This document shows, piece by piece, positions 1 through 9,484 of a DNA stretch of 64,000 nucleotides. Both the position numbers and the translations under genes were made by a program. The notes under the pieces are model-generated. The model was not told the DNA's origin, searched no databases, and was given only the letters and a program-made list of their open reading frames with translations. This stretch comes from Streptomyces sp. NBC_00690 (GTDB lineage: Bacteria > Actinomycetota > Actinomycetes > Streptomycetales > Streptomycetaceae). The DNA is taken from assembly GCF_036226685.1 (NCBI RefSeq), contig NZ_CP109009.1:3782001-3846000 (forward strand), given 5' to 3'. How positions within the stretch are numbered: position 1 is the first letter of the stretch; each line of letters opens with the position of its first letter.

Positions 1-1
1 T

Positions 2-1663
2 CGACGGCTGGCGGCCCTCAGGCTCGTCGGTTCCGACCGGGCGATGACCCATCGGATCGCTGCCGGCGAGGCACTGTGCGGAGCCCTGTTGGGGCTGGTC
101 GCGGGTGCCGGGCTGTTCTTCCTCGCACGACAGTTCGCCGGTGCGGTGACGCTCTGGGACATCACCGCGTTCCCCGTCGACGTCGTCCCCCATCCGGTCC
201 TCGCGGTGCTGATCCTCGCCGCCGTACCGGTGGCAGCGGTGGCGGTCAGCCTGTTCGCCATGCGCGGGGTCTCCGTCGAGCCTCTCGGCGTGGTGCGGAA
301 CAGCACCCCGCGTCGGCGCAAGGTCTGGTGGCGGGTGCTGCTCCCCGTCCTCGGCATCCTGCTCCTGCTGTCGTCGGCGAGCGCCCTCACCCTGACGGGC
401 GACGATTCCTTCCAGATCGCACTCGGCGCCGCCCTGACCCTGGTCGGCATCACCGCGCTGCTGCCCTGGCTGGTCGAGGCGGTCGTCTCCCGGCTGGACG
501 GCGGCCCGGTCGCCTGGCAGCTTGCGGTACGTCGGCTCCAGCTCAGCAGTGGTACCGCGGCCCGGGCGATCAGCGGGATCGTCGTGGCGGCGGCGGGCGC
601 CATCGCGCTCCAGATGCTGTTCAGTTCCGTACAGGGCGACTTCACCAAGGCCACCGGTGTGGACACCTCCCGCGCCCAACTCCACCTGCAGAACGGCACC
701 AAGGACGGTCGGGAGGCGCGCGAGACCCTCGCGTCCCTGCGGGAGAACACCGGGGTCGCCGAGGTGATCGGGCTGACGGAAGGGCTCATCGAACGCCCTG
801 GCCCGAAGCTCGCCGGTGAGGAGTTCGTGCCCTTCACCCGGGTGGTCGTCGCCGACTGCACCGCGCTGCGCTCCCTGGCCAAGCTGCCTTCCTGCAAGGA
901 CGGCGACGTCTTCACGATCCGCGAGCCCAAGGGCATGGAGACGTACACGTACCAGCCGAAGCCGGGTGCGAAGGTCGAGCTGATCAGGAACGACGACGCG
1001 GAGGTAGCGGGGACCGAGCCGCACGTGTGGCAGCTGCCCGCGACCACCAAGCAGGTGAAGTCCCTCGTCAGCCCGGTGGGCACCCACACGTCCGGGGTGC
1101 TCGCCACGCCGGCAGCGATCAATGTCGACCTCCTGCCCGCGCCCCGGATCAACGCGATGATCAAACTGGCGCCCGATGTGACGGACGCGGCCGAACTGGT
1201 ACGCAACGAGGCGGCGCGACTCGATCCGCTGGCGAGCGTGAGCTCGTTGGAGGGCGTCGAGACCGATCGGCAGTTCGCCAGCGTGCGCACCGGACTCTTC
1301 GTGGGGGCCACCGCGACGATGGTGCTGATCGCGGCTTCGCTGCTGGTCTCCACCTTGGAGCAGTTGCGTGAACGCAGGCGGCTGCTGTCGATCCTGGTCG
1401 CCTTCGGAACCCGGCGCTCCACCCTGAGCTGGTCGGTGCTCTGGCAGACGGCCGTACCCATCGCCCTGGGGTTGGCGCTCGCCGTGGTGGGCGGGTCGGT
1501 ACTCGGACTGACGCTGCTGTTCATGGTAGGCAGCCCGGTCGCCAGCTGGTGGGTGTCCGTGCCGATCGTGGGAGTGGGCGCGGCGCTGATCGCGCTGGTC
1601 ACGCTGTTGAGCATGCCGCCGCTGTGGCGGATGATGCGCCCGGACGGGCTGCGCACCGAGTAG
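2..1663 (+). CDS. ABC transporter permease, FtsX/MacB type (5'-truncated by window edge)
   Basis: Membrane subunit of an FtsX-type ABC exporter. The reading frame is open from base 2, and residues before the first ATG (RRLAALRLVGSDRAM) match the cytoplasmic segment that follows an FtsX helix, so the gene begins upstream of the window. About five hydrophobic segments fall in the first 200 residues. A large extracytoplasmic domain follows (about residues 215-430), then three C-terminal helices, the first followed by a charged LEQLRERRRL stretch and the last ending MPPLWRMMRPDG. This helix-loop-helices plan is typical of FtsX permeases, which act with a cytoplasmic ATPase; that gene would lie upstream and is not visible. 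The substrate cannot be inferred. It ends at a strong hairpin shared with the convergent gene. Confidence 0.85.
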   Translation, partial: RRLAALRLVGSDRAMTHRIAAGEALCGALLGLVAGAGLFFLARQFAGAVTLWDITAFPVDVVPHPVLAVLILAAVPVAAVAVSLFAMRGVSVEPLGVVRNSTPRRRKVWWRVLLPVLGILLLLSSASALTLTGDDSFQIALGAALTLVGITALLPWLVEAVVSRLDGGPVAWQLAVRRLQLSSGTAARAISGIVVAAAGAIALQMLFSSVQGDFTKATGVDTSRAQLHLQNGTKDGREARETLASLRENTGVAEVIGLTEGLIERPGPKLAGEEFVPFTRVVVADCTALRSLAKLPSCKDGDVFTIREPKGMETYTYQPKPGAKVELIRNDDAEVAGTEPHVWQLPATTKQVKSLVSPVGTHTSGVLATPAAINVDLLPAPRINAMIKLAPDVTDAAELVRNEAARLDPLASVSSLEGVETDRQFASVRTGLFVGATATMVLIAASLLVSTLEQLRERRRLLSILVAFGTRRSTLSWSVLWQTAVPIALGLALAVVGGSVLGLTLLFMVGSPVASWWVSVPIVGVGAALIALVTLLSMPPLWRMMRPDGLRTE

Positions 1664-1689
1664 CGGCTCCTCCAAAAAATTCGAGAAGA

Positions 1690-1717
1690 CGCAACGCGAA
1701 GAACGCAACGCGAAGAA
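1690..1717. repeat. 14-bp tandem duplication
   Basis: Two perfect adjacent copies of a 14-bp unit (cgcaacgcgaagaa) at 1690-1703 and 1704-1717, followed by a partial third copy, in the gap between two convergent genes. No coding role is apparent. Confidence 0.7.
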
Positions 1718-1773
1718 CGCGACGTACAAAGCGCTGCGTAAAGAGCCGGCGTAGAGAGCACAGCGTAAAAAGA

Positions 1774-1811
1774 CGAGCGGTCCGCCCTGTAGGCACAGGG
1801 CGGACCGCTCG
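1774..1811. terminator. Bidirectional intrinsic-type terminator
   Basis: Perfect 17-bp inverted repeat (1774-1790 and 1795-1811) with a 4-nt loop, between two convergent genes. An A-run just left of the stem (around 1767-1771) gives a U-run for minus-strand transcripts. The hairpin lies 110 bp past the plus-strand permease and 62 bp past the minus-strand membrane gene. Confidence 0.85.
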
Positions 1812-1872
1812 ATGGGTTCGGCAGGGCGATGCGGTTGGCAGGGCTCGGATCAGGCCCGTCGCCCGAAGGAGG

Positions 1873-3726
1873 TCACTCCTGCATCTCCTTGGGGCAGGGA
1901 GTGCCCCGGGGGAGGTCGTAGGGAGCGGCCAGCCGGTATACCCCGGGCCGGGGCGCCAACAGTTCCGTCCACTCGTCGCCCTCCGCGTCCTCTTCGGCCT
2001 TGATCAGACAGCCGTTCGGATTGGTGAACGACTTGGGCTCGCCCTCGGCGCGCTCCTTGGACTCCTCGGACTCCTGCGGGCCCTCGACCTTCTCCCGCTG
2101 GTCGTCGACGATGCTCAGCCAGGGCGAGTACGGCACCCGGATCAGCACCCGTCCCGCCGTGGTCACCCGGAGCCTTATCTCCTCCTCGCCCGCGTGCTGG
2201 ACGACGGCGGGCGCATCGGCGAGGGGCGTGGGCTCCTTGACGGCGAACAGCTGCCAGTTCGCATCGCTCCAGACCGGCTTCAGATAGGGCTGACCCTCCC
2301 GTACCAACTCGGTCTCCTGCTCGGCCCCGGTGTCGGGCGTGCCGGTGGGCAGGACGACGTAGTGCACCGCCCAGCGGTCCAGCCAGGCGCGGTAGTCGGC
2401 GGAGGTGAGGGTGCGCTCCTTGTCGTAGAAGATCGGGTTGCGCTTCATGTCGGCCTGCCGGTTCCAGCCGCGGGCCAGATTGACATAGGGCGCGAGCGCC
2501 GATGCCTCCCGGTGGCTCTTGGCGGGAACCACCTCGACCCTGCCGCGTTCGGCCTTGACCTCCTGGAGCTTGTTGACGAGCGGTGCCAGCTCTCGCGTCC
2601 AGGCCGCGGTCGGTGCGGTGCGGACCATGTCGTCCACGCCCTTGAAGCCGACCCAGAAGTTCATCCCGACGAAGGCGAGGAGCAGCGCGTACCACTTCCG
2701 GGAACGCGGGAGCGTGTACGGCAGGACCGCCAGCAGTGCCACCCCGGCGAAGAGCATCGGCAGCCGGGAGACGTTCGAACCGATCTGGGAGTCGATCGCC
2801 CAGGTCAGCAGAGTTCCCAGCGCATAGACGGCGGCTGCGGTTCGAACCGTGCGCCACTGCTTCGGGACGAAGAAGAAGACCAGCACGCCATAGAGGAACG
2901 GCAGCGAGGTCGAGGCCAGGGACATCGGCTGGGTGCCGGAGAACGGGAACAGCCACGACGAGAGCGCCACGACCGCCGCGGGCGGCAGGCCGATGGCGTA
3001 GGCGCCCGGCCGCCGTCCGTTGAGGAACAGTGCGGCTGCGATGACGCCGAGGAAGAGACCGGCGACCGGGCTCGCGGTCGTCGCGAGTGCGGCGAGCGGG
3101 GCGGCGACGGCTGCCTTCGCCCAGCGCTTGGTGCGCCAGCGGTGCGGCCAGCAGAACACGGCCGCGACCGAGCCCAGCGCCACCATCATGCCGAGTCCGA
3201 AGGTCACCCGACCGGAGAGCGCGTTGCAGAAGAAGGCGAAGACCCCGGCCAGCGAACAGGCCAGCGGATTGCGCACCGCGGGCACCCGGACCAGGATCAG
3301 CGCGGTCAGCGCCGCCGAGACCGTACCGGCGACCATCATGGTCGACCGCACGCCGATCAACGACATCAGATACGGCGAGACGACGCTGTAGGAGACGGGG
3401 TGCATCCCGCCGTACCAGGCGAGGTTGTACGCGGAGTCCGGGTGTCGACCGACGAACTCGGCCCATGCGTCCTGAGCGGCCAGATCACCGCCGCTGTTGG
3501 CGAAGAGGAAGAACCAGAGCAGGTGCACGACCGCTGCGACGGCCGTGGTCACAAGTACGGGACGGCGAGTCAGCTGATCACGGAGGTCGGCGAGTACGCT
3601 TCGGTCCCCCGGCGCGCCGGGTCCGGTCGTCGGACCGGTGTCGATGGTGGTGGACGAGGGCTGGCGTATTCGCGGCCCCGTACGGATGCTGCGGCCGTCC
3701 GTCTGGACCGGCTCAGCAGTAGTCAC
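1873..3726 (-). CDS. Polytopic membrane protein, GT-C/MFS-like, function unknown
   Basis: A 617-residue integral membrane protein conserved in Streptomyces, where it is usually labelled MFS transporter. Residues 1-50 are polar and disordered. About ten hydrophobic segments follow (roughly residues 60-370), then an extracytoplasmic C-terminal domain of about 240 residues. The long first external loop (GGDLAAQDAWAEF..HPDSAY) and soluble C-terminal domain look more like a GT-C glycosyltransferase or flippase-type wall protein than a true MFS carrier; this is inference from layout. I chose the GTG at 3726 because GGGGAGAG lies just upstream. An in-frame ATG at 3870 would run through the terminator of the preceding gene. 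It lies downstream of, and co-oriented with, a D-Ala-D-Ala carboxypeptidase, hinting at a cell-envelope role. Confidence 0.75.
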   Translation of the reverse strand: MTTAEPVQTDGRSIRTGPRIRQPSSTTIDTGPTTGPGAPGDRSVLADLRDQLTRRPVLVTTAVAAVVHLLWFFLFANSGGDLAAQDAWAEFVGRHPDSAYNLAWYGGMHPVSYSVVSPYLMSLIGVRSTMMVAGTVSAALTALILVRVPAVRNPLACSLAGVFAFFCNALSGRVTFGLGMMVALGSVAAVFCWPHRWRTKRWAKAAVAAPLAALATTASPVAGLFLGVIAAALFLNGRRPGAYAIGLPPAAVVALSSWLFPFSGTQPMSLASTSLPFLYGVLVFFFVPKQWRTVRTAAAVYALGTLLTWAIDSQIGSNVSRLPMLFAGVALLAVLPYTLPRSRKWYALLLAFVGMNFWVGFKGVDDMVRTAPTAAWTRELAPLVNKLQEVKAERGRVEVVPAKSHREASALAPYVNLARGWNRQADMKRNPIFYDKERTLTSADYRAWLDRWAVHYVVLPTGTPDTGAEQETELVREGQPYLKPVWSDANWQLFAVKEPTPLADAPAVVQHAGEEEIRLRVTTAGRVLIRVPYSPWLSIVDDQREKVEGPQESEESKERAEGEPKSFTNPNGCLIKAEEDAEGDEWTELLAPRPGVYRLAAPYDLPRGTPCPKEMQE

Positions 3727-3819
3727 TGCGGCTCTCCCCGTCTCCCCGTCCGTGTGTGGTCGTGGCTCGCCCACGAAGACGCTGTCCCGGCGCCTTTGAG
3801 TTGACCGGACGCTAACACG

Positions 3820-3847
3820 AGGGCGTCCCGGTTTCCCGGGACGCCCT
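3820..3847 (-). terminator. Intrinsic-type terminator of the carboxypeptidase gene
   Basis: Perfect 12-bp stem (3820-3831 and 3836-3847) with a 4-nt loop, 15 bp past the carboxypeptidase stop on the minus strand. It separates that gene from the next membrane gene, implying the latter has its own promoter in 3727-3819. Confidence 0.8.
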
Positions 3848-3862
3848 GCTGGCCCGGAAAGC

Positions 3863-6800
3863 TCAGCCAAGCCTGGTCAGCTTGGCTCCGAAGCCGGGCT
3901 CTGCGAGGTCCTGCTGGAGCTCGATCGGCGCGGTGACCTTCCCCGGCCCTGTGCCAACCGAAATCTGGCCAACGACCTGGCCGGACTTCGCCGTACCAGG
4001 GAGCTTCTTGCCGCCGTCGTTGATCTCGATGGAGACGCGGTGGCCCGCCCAGCCGATCGCCTTCAGGTCCTTGGCTGCGACGACCGCCGTCCGACCGCCG
4101 AGACCGTCGTCGACGTAGCCGACGACCTGTCCCTTCTTCACCGCGACAGCAGAGGTGATGCCCTGCTGGGTGGCGGCGATCACATTGATGCTGTGGTCGA
4201 TCGCGAGGTCGACCTTTTCCCTCAGGAGTTTGGCGTCCTGCACACCGAGTGTGACACCGACGATCTGGTGCAGTTCGCCGTCCACCTCGGCGTTGGCGGC
4301 CCAGAGCAGATTGCCGCCGGCCGGGGTGGACGAGCCGGTCTTGATCCCGCCGACTCCGTCCTTCAGCAGGGCGCGGTCATTGCCGTTCTGCAACTTGATC
4401 CCGAGGCCCGGGATCTCTTTACTCGGGGTGTTGACGATCTCGCGGAAGATGTCGTTCTTCATCACGGCCTGGGCCAGCTTCAACTGGTCCTGGGGCGTGG
4501 AGATGGTGGTCTCCGCCAGACCACTGGGGTCGGTGTAGAGGGTGTCGGCCATGCCGAGTTCCTTGGCCGCGTCGTTCATCTTCTTGACGAACGCCTGCTC
4601 CGTGCCCGCGTCCCAGCGGGCGAGGCGCCGGGCGACGTTGTTCGCGGAGTGGATCATCACCATCTCCAGCATCTCGCGCTGGTTGAACTTCTCGCCCTTG
4701 GACACCGGAACCCGGGACTCGTCCGTGTTCTTGCTCTCGTCCTCGGTCTGCTGGTCCACGGCGATCTCCGGGCCCACCTGGTCGCCGGTGATGGGGTGGT
4801 CCTTGAGGATCACGTACGCGGTCATCGTCTTGGCGACGCTCGCGATCGGCGCCGGCCGCTGTGCTCCGTAGGTGGCGACCATGCCCACGCCGTCGACCGC
4901 CACGGCCCCTTGGCCCTCACCGGGGAACGGCAGGCTCAACGGATTGCCCTGGAAGGTGAAGGTGGGGTCGGTGGAGAGCTTGAGCGACGGCTCGGGAAGC
5001 GGACGCAGAACCTGCACGATTGCAAAGACGATCAAGAGGACCGCCAGCAGCGGCGTCCAGATCTTGACCCTGCGGAACAGTGTGCGCACCGCGGTGTTGG
5101 GCGGTGGCGGGGTGTTCGTCAGCTCGGCGAGCAAATCCAGCGGAGGCAAAGGCGGTACGGGCTGCTGGGTGGTCCGCTCGGGCTCGCTCAACGCGGCGGG
5201 CGCGCCGGCCGAAGGGGCGCCCGGGCTCTGCTTCCCGTCTGCCGGGGCGGCGGTTCCACTCTTGTCTGCTGGAGCGGCGGTTCCACTCTTGTTGGCGACG
5301 GGGGTGCGCGGTCCGTCGTCGCTCCGCAGCGGGACGAACGTACTGGGCCGTGGTGCGGGGGAATCCTTGGTGGCGGGATGGGACTCGGAGCGAGGTGCCG
5401 GCGGGGCCTTGAGTACGGCGGTGTTGTCACCGGACGGGGTGGGCTTGCGCAGTGCCTTGAAGACGGCGGTGGGCTGATCGACGGCAGGACCTGCGCCCGT
5501 GGAGGGGCCGGAGGTCGAGGGCGCGGCCTTAGCCCGGGCTTCGGTGGAGCCCTTCGCCGCTCGCTCTGCCGAACCGCGCGCAGGGCTGTCCGGGGTTTCG
5601 CCGGTGGTTGGGGTTTTGCCCGGCGTCTTGCCCGGTGCCTTCTCCGGTGCCTCCGGCGTCTTCCCGGAGGGCTTCGCCTGCACATCGGGGGCCTTCGCGG
5701 GGGCTTCGCCAGGGGCGGCCTTCGCGGGCTCCGATGCTGCGGGCTTGCCCGGGGAAGGCTCGCCCGCGGCCGTGGAGGACGCCGACGTGGCGCGGGAGGC
5801 CCAGGAGGGGGCGCCAGGGGTTCGACCGGCAGCAGCGGCCGGGCCGGTCTTGGACTCGGTGTCGGTGTCGGACTCCGCCCGGGCATCAGGCTTGGATTCA
5901 GGCCGGGGCCGGGTTCGGGGCTGCGGCTCGGGGCGCGCGGTCCCGGTGGACCGGACCGCATCCGTCGAACTGTCCGTCGTCGAACGGTCCGTCGTCGCGT
6001 CGCGGGACTGCGTGTCGCGAGACTGGGTGCCGCGGGGCTTCGGCGCACCGACGGCCCCAGCGCTCTCGGCAGCCGTCACCCCGCCCTTGGTGCGGTCCGA
6101 GGCAGCGCCGCTGCCCGCCTTTTCGTCGCCGACTGATCCTGCGCCTGCCCGATCGCCCTCGGTGGAACTCCCGGCCGACCTTTCTGCCGGAGTCACGGCC
6201 GAACTCCCGGCCGATTTCCCGGTCGAAGGACGGTCCCGGGGCACGGTGGGGGCGAGCCGGTCGACGGCCTCGCCCTCTGCCGTGTTCGACGAACGGCCCG
6301 TCGAAGCATCCGTCGCCGACGGCGCGGACGGCTTCTCCGTGCTCCCTGAAGCGCCCCGGGGCACTGTCACCGGCCTCTCCGGCCGGGAAGTGCCGTTCGC
6401 GGGCTGCCGGGCGCCAGATGACGCCTCCGCGCGCTCCGCCGGGCCCTCGCCCGCCTCTGCGGACTTCCCGCGCCGTGAGTCTGCGTCGTCCGCGGCACCG
6501 ACTTCGTCCGCGGCACTGCCCACCGTCTTCCCCGCCGTGGTACCTATCTCGGCGCTGTCACGGTTCGCCTCGGGCAGTACGGAGGTCCGCTCGACGGTGG
6601 ACTCCTCGCGCGACTGCGGCAGCATCGCGGTCTTCTCTGCGCCCGCGCCCTTCACGGCGCGGTCGCTACCGCGGTCGCTGTCCACGGTGGTGGAGACGTC
6701 TTCGGATTCGGCGGCCGGCTCCTCGTCCGCCGAAGCCACCCAGGCGGCCACCGCCGACCGCAGTTCGGTGTCGTTCTGCACGGAGCCGGTCTCGGTGCCC

Positions 6801-7009
6801 GGCTGACGCACCCCGGAATCCTTCCGGGGATTCCTCTCGGCGATGCCGGACGGCTTCGGCTCGTCGGGGAGCCTGAAGACCGCGGTCGGTTGATCCACTT
6901 CCGACGTTGAGGCCCGGCCGAGCATGGCGAGACGCGGATCGCGTTCCCCCTCGGTCGTCTCCCCCGACGACTTCCGCTGCTCCGACCTGTCGGGGGACTC
7001 GCCCGCCAC
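3863..7009 (-). CDS. D-alanyl-D-alanine carboxypeptidase (S11) with giant disordered N-terminus
   Basis: A low-molecular-weight penicillin-binding protein that removes the terminal D-Ala of peptidoglycan stem peptides. Residues 1 to about 645 are low complexity (Ser, Ala, Pro, Thr, Glu) and presumably cytoplasmic. A single TM helix lies near 647-667, then an extracellular S11 domain. The catalytic motifs are SVAK (about 721), SAN within HSANN (about 786) and KTG (about 888). A motif DQPTAVF occurs near residues 40 and 545, with NTAVL nearby. The start is the GTG at 7009, which follows GGAGG by 5 nt. At 1048 residues it is more than twice a typical DacA/DacC. It corresponds to the S. coelicolor carboxypeptidase I recall as SCO4439, and the next genes also match that neighbourhood. 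Confidence 0.92.
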   Translation of the reverse strand: MAGESPDRSEQRKSSGETTEGERDPRLAMLGRASTSEVDQPTAVFRLPDEPKPSGIAERNPRKDSGVRQPGTETGSVQNDTELRSAVAAWVASADEEPAAESEDVSTTVDSDRGSDRAVKGAGAEKTAMLPQSREESTVERTSVLPEANRDSAEIGTTAGKTVGSAADEVGAADDADSRRGKSAEAGEGPAERAEASSGARQPANGTSRPERPVTVPRGASGSTEKPSAPSATDASTGRSSNTAEGEAVDRLAPTVPRDRPSTGKSAGSSAVTPAERSAGSSTEGDRAGAGSVGDEKAGSGAASDRTKGGVTAAESAGAVGAPKPRGTQSRDTQSRDATTDRSTTDSSTDAVRSTGTARPEPQPRTRPRPESKPDARAESDTDTESKTGPAAAAGRTPGAPSWASRATSASSTAAGEPSPGKPAASEPAKAAPGEAPAKAPDVQAKPSGKTPEAPEKAPGKTPGKTPTTGETPDSPARGSAERAAKGSTEARAKAAPSTSGPSTGAGPAVDQPTAVFKALRKPTPSGDNTAVLKAPPAPRSESHPATKDSPAPRPSTFVPLRSDDGPRTPVANKSGTAAPADKSGTAAPADGKQSPGAPSAGAPAALSEPERTTQQPVPPLPPLDLLAELTNTPPPPNTAVRTLFRRVKIWTPLLAVLLIVFAIVQVLRPLPEPSLKLSTDPTFTFQGNPLSLPFPGEGQGAVAVDGVGMVATYGAQRPAPIASVAKTMTAYVILKDHPITGDQVGPEIAVDQQTEDESKNTDESRVPVSKGEKFNQREMLEMVMIHSANNVARRLARWDAGTEQAFVKKMNDAAKELGMADTLYTDPSGLAETTISTPQDQLKLAQAVMKNDIFREIVNTPSKEIPGLGIKLQNGNDRALLKDGVGGIKTGSSTPAGGNLLWAANAEVDGELHQIVGVTLGVQDAKLLREKVDLAIDHSINVIAATQQGITSAVAVKKGQVVGYVDDGLGGRTAVVAAKDLKAIGWAGHRVSIEINDGGKKLPGTAKSGQVVGQISVGTGPGKVTAPIELQQDLAEPGFGAKLTRLG

Positions 7010-7241
7010 CGTGCCTCCTCCATGAGTCGTGCGCCGCTGCCATACGTACGCACTACGGGTTGCCGCATCCGGCAAAGCCCGTGTTGTCCGAACCATCTAT
7101 CAGTGTCCTGTGTGAGAGCACGGCCCCTGGGCGTAGACGAGAACGACATACCTAACGGTTCCCATACAAAGCACCCAGGCGCTCTCGACAGACCAATGTG
7201 AGAGGGGTCACCCTGTCATTCATCCACGCGGGGAGGCATGG

Positions 7242-7967
7242 ATGGGCAGGAGCCGCAGAACAATTCCGGAGGAGCTTTTGCTGCTCGCTTTGGACCCGAC
7301 GACGGGAACCACAGCGCAGCCGCAGTCGCTCGACCTTGGTCTGGCCGGAGCACAGCTAGTGGAGCTGGCTCTGGCAGGACGGATAGCCCCAGACGGGGAT
7401 CGTATCGCCGTGGTGATGCCACGGCCGACCGGAGATCCAACACTGGACTCCGCGCTGGAACTGCTGCGCCGACGTGGCAGTCCGGTTCGCGCGGTCCACT
7501 GGATCGGCGGGCCCCGACTGGGGTTGCGCCAGATCTACCTGGCACACCTGGAGCGGTGCGGCATGGTTCATGCCGTCGCGGGCCAGATGTGCGGGGTGCT
7601 GCCGACGACTCGCTACCAAGCGACGGACACGGCGATCAGCAGGGACATCCGAGCCCGGCTGGACAGTGCGATCCGCACCGGTGTTCCACCGGACCCGCGG
7701 ACCGCGGCGCTCGCCGCGCTGGCCCATGCGGTCGGACTCGGCAAGCACCTCTACCCAGGAAATGAGGGGCGTTCCTCGCGATCCCGACTGCGGGATCTCA
7801 TCAGGCATGACCCCATGGGCGGACTCGTGGCGCACGCCGTGATGGACGTCCAGAACGGCGCGGCTGCGCAGCCGCGTCGCAATCCTTCTGCATCGGGCAG
7901 CAGCCGTCAGGCGGCCGTTTCGATGCAGCCGCGCCGCGGGGGCATGGCCCGCGTCGCCGCGCACTGA
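7242..7967 (+). CDS. GPP34 (GOLPH3/Vps74-like) family protein
   Basis: A 241-residue soluble protein of the GPP34 family, whose eukaryotic members bind phosphatidylinositol-4-phosphate on Golgi membranes. The bacterial role is unknown and the family is common in Streptomyces. Matching features are the N-terminal EELLLLALD strand-helix, the helical repeat with ALAGRIAPDGDRIAV and PTGDPTLDSALELL, and the helical core ending near residue 215. A basic, Gln/Ser/Arg-rich tail follows. GGGAGG precedes the ATG at 7242 by 5 nt, favouring it over the out-of-frame ATG at 7238. It is divergent from the carboxypeptidase, sharing the 7010-7241 promoter region. Confidence 0.88.
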   Translation: MGRSRRTIPEELLLLALDPTTGTTAQPQSLDLGLAGAQLVELALAGRIAPDGDRIAVVMPRPTGDPTLDSALELLRRRGSPVRAVHWIGGPRLGLRQIYLAHLERCGMVHAVAGQMCGVLPTTRYQATDTAISRDIRARLDSAIRTGVPPDPRTAALAALAHAVGLGKHLYPGNEGRSSRSRLRDLIRHDPMGGLVAHAVMDVQNGAAAQPRRNPSASGSSRQAAVSMQPRRGGMARVAAH

Positions 7968-8397
7968 GCATCACACGCACCAGGCGCCGCACCGGGCACA
8001 GAGATAGGCACGGAGCGGCGCAGGGCGCACTGAGTCACCGCGATCGACCGAACCACCGCACCAGGCAACGCTGTCACGCTCTGGAGCACCGCACCGCGCG
8101 AACGGAGGCCATCACCGCCGCCGTAGCGATGTGTTCCTGATCCGGTTCGGGGGTCGCACCCCGACGCGCGGGGCAGCCAGCACTGCTCCGCGCGTCCATC
8201 GCGCCGTCAGCCGTACGACCGGGCCCCACTGGCGTCCGGGGTCCGGTGCGACCAAGCCGCGAGCACATCCGGAACACACCACCCCCAGCACCACCCCCAG
8301 GGCGTCTCGTGTGGCAATTCCCCAGCGCGGGCCCTCCTTGTGGTGGCAGTCTGCTGAGCAGTAGATACGCTCAGCTACAGCCGGAGGTGCAGTTTCT
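7968..8397. other. 430-bp intergenic region, no gene recognised
   Basis: Separates the GPP34 gene from the XRE regulator. Open frames here have no family resemblance or convincing ribosome sites. It probably holds the promoter for the XRE-DUF397 pair near 8350-8390, with GGAGG at 8382-8386 serving the XRE gene. Confidence 0.6.
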
Positions 8398-9255
8398 GTG
8401 GCGTCCAGTGTCAATCCCACCGTCAGGCGACGTCGTTTGGGTCTGGAGCTGCGCAGGCTCCGGGAACTGCGCGGCATGACCGCCGAAGAGGTGGCCGAAC
8501 GCCTGTTGGTCTCCCAGTCGAAGATCAGCAGGTTGGAGAACGGCCGCCGTTCCATCAGCCAGCGGGACGTGCGCGACCTGTGCAACGTGTACGAGGTCGA
8601 CGACCACCGCATCGTCGACTCCCTGATGCAGATGGCCAAGGACTCCCGCCAGCAGGGCTGGTGGCACGCCTTCGGTGACATCCCGTACAGCGTCTACATC
8701 GGTCTGGAGACCGACGCCGCGAGCCTCCGCGTGTACGAACCGCAGGTCGTGCCCGGGCTGCTCCAGACCAAGCCGTACGCGGAAGCGCTGATCGCGGGCG
8801 CCCTGCCGGAAAGTGCGGTGTCGGACATCGACAAGCGGGTGAGCGTACGGGTGCGCCGCCAGGAGCGGATCAAGGACTCGGAGTTGCCGCTGCGGATGTG
8901 GGCGGTGATCGACGAAGCGGCGCTGCGCAGGGCCGTGGGCGGCCGGGCCCTGATGCGGGAACAGTTGGAGTACCTCATGGAGATGTCCCAACTGCCGCAC
9001 GTCACCATCCAGGTGCTCCCGTTCGACATGGGCGCGCATCCCGGCATCAACGGCCAGTACGCGATTCTGGAATTCCCCGACGCCACCGATTCAAGCGTCG
9101 TCTATATCGAGGGCGTCACCAGCGATCTCTATCTGGAGAAAGCGAACGACGTGCACAAGTACAGCGTGATGTACGAACACCTGCGGGCCCAGGCGCTGAA
9201 TGTGGAGCAGACGACCGCGTTCATCGAGAGCATCGCCAAGGAGTACGCCCGCTAG
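8398..9255 (+). CDS. scr1: XRE-family regulator with DUF5753 domain (Scr1-like)
   Basis: A 285-residue DNA-binding regulator. An XRE helix-turn-helix spans about residues 12-66 (LRELRGMTAEEVAERL..SQSKISRLENG). The rest is the DUF5753 domain found in the large Streptomyces family paired with DUF397 proteins. The GTG at 8398 follows GGAGG. A DUF397 gene sits 229 bp downstream. The order carboxypeptidase, GPP34, XRE, DUF397 matches what I recall of SCO4439-SCO4442, where SCO4441/SCO4442 are named Scr1/Scp1 and activate antibiotic production. The symbol rests on that context plus family and is not proof of orthology. The pair has been discussed as toxin-antitoxin-like, but no toxic activity can be read from the sequence. 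Confidence 0.88.
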   Translation: MASSVNPTVRRRRLGLELRRLRELRGMTAEEVAERLLVSQSKISRLENGRRSISQRDVRDLCNVYEVDDHRIVDSLMQMAKDSRQQGWWHAFGDIPYSVYIGLETDAASLRVYEPQVVPGLLQTKPYAEALIAGALPESAVSDIDKRVSVRVRRQERIKDSELPLRMWAVIDEAALRRAVGGRALMREQLEYLMEMSQLPHVTIQVLPFDMGAHPGINGQYAILEFPDATDSSVVYIEGVTSDLYLEKANDVHKYSVMYEHLRAQALNVEQTTAFIESIAKEYAR

Positions 9256-9484
9256 GCAGAGGTGTGCGGGAGCGGGGCTCTGGAGCGGTGCGATGAAGAT
9301 CAATTTACCTATGTCACTGAAAAGGGCGGAACGATACACCCCCGGCTGGCAATTGCGTAAGGGGCGAGTAGCACATGCCATCCGACCGAGTGAATGCCTG
9401 CCTCGCAGGTCCGTTGCGACGAGTAGCGTCGATCACACCAGCGCCACGCTGGCACATCGCACCACTTGCCGAAGCGGAGTAAAC

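Noticed and set aside
1549..3804. Long plus-strand open frame (751 codons) opposite the polytopic membrane gene
   Set aside because: Its translation is Arg/Gly/Asp-rich without family resemblance. It overlaps the coding frame of the minus-strand membrane protein throughout, which has clear TM segments and a ribosome site.
4040..6136. Long plus-strand open frame (698 codons) opposite the carboxypeptidase
   Set aside because: Shadow of the high-GC S11 gene on the other strand; no homology and no ribosome site.
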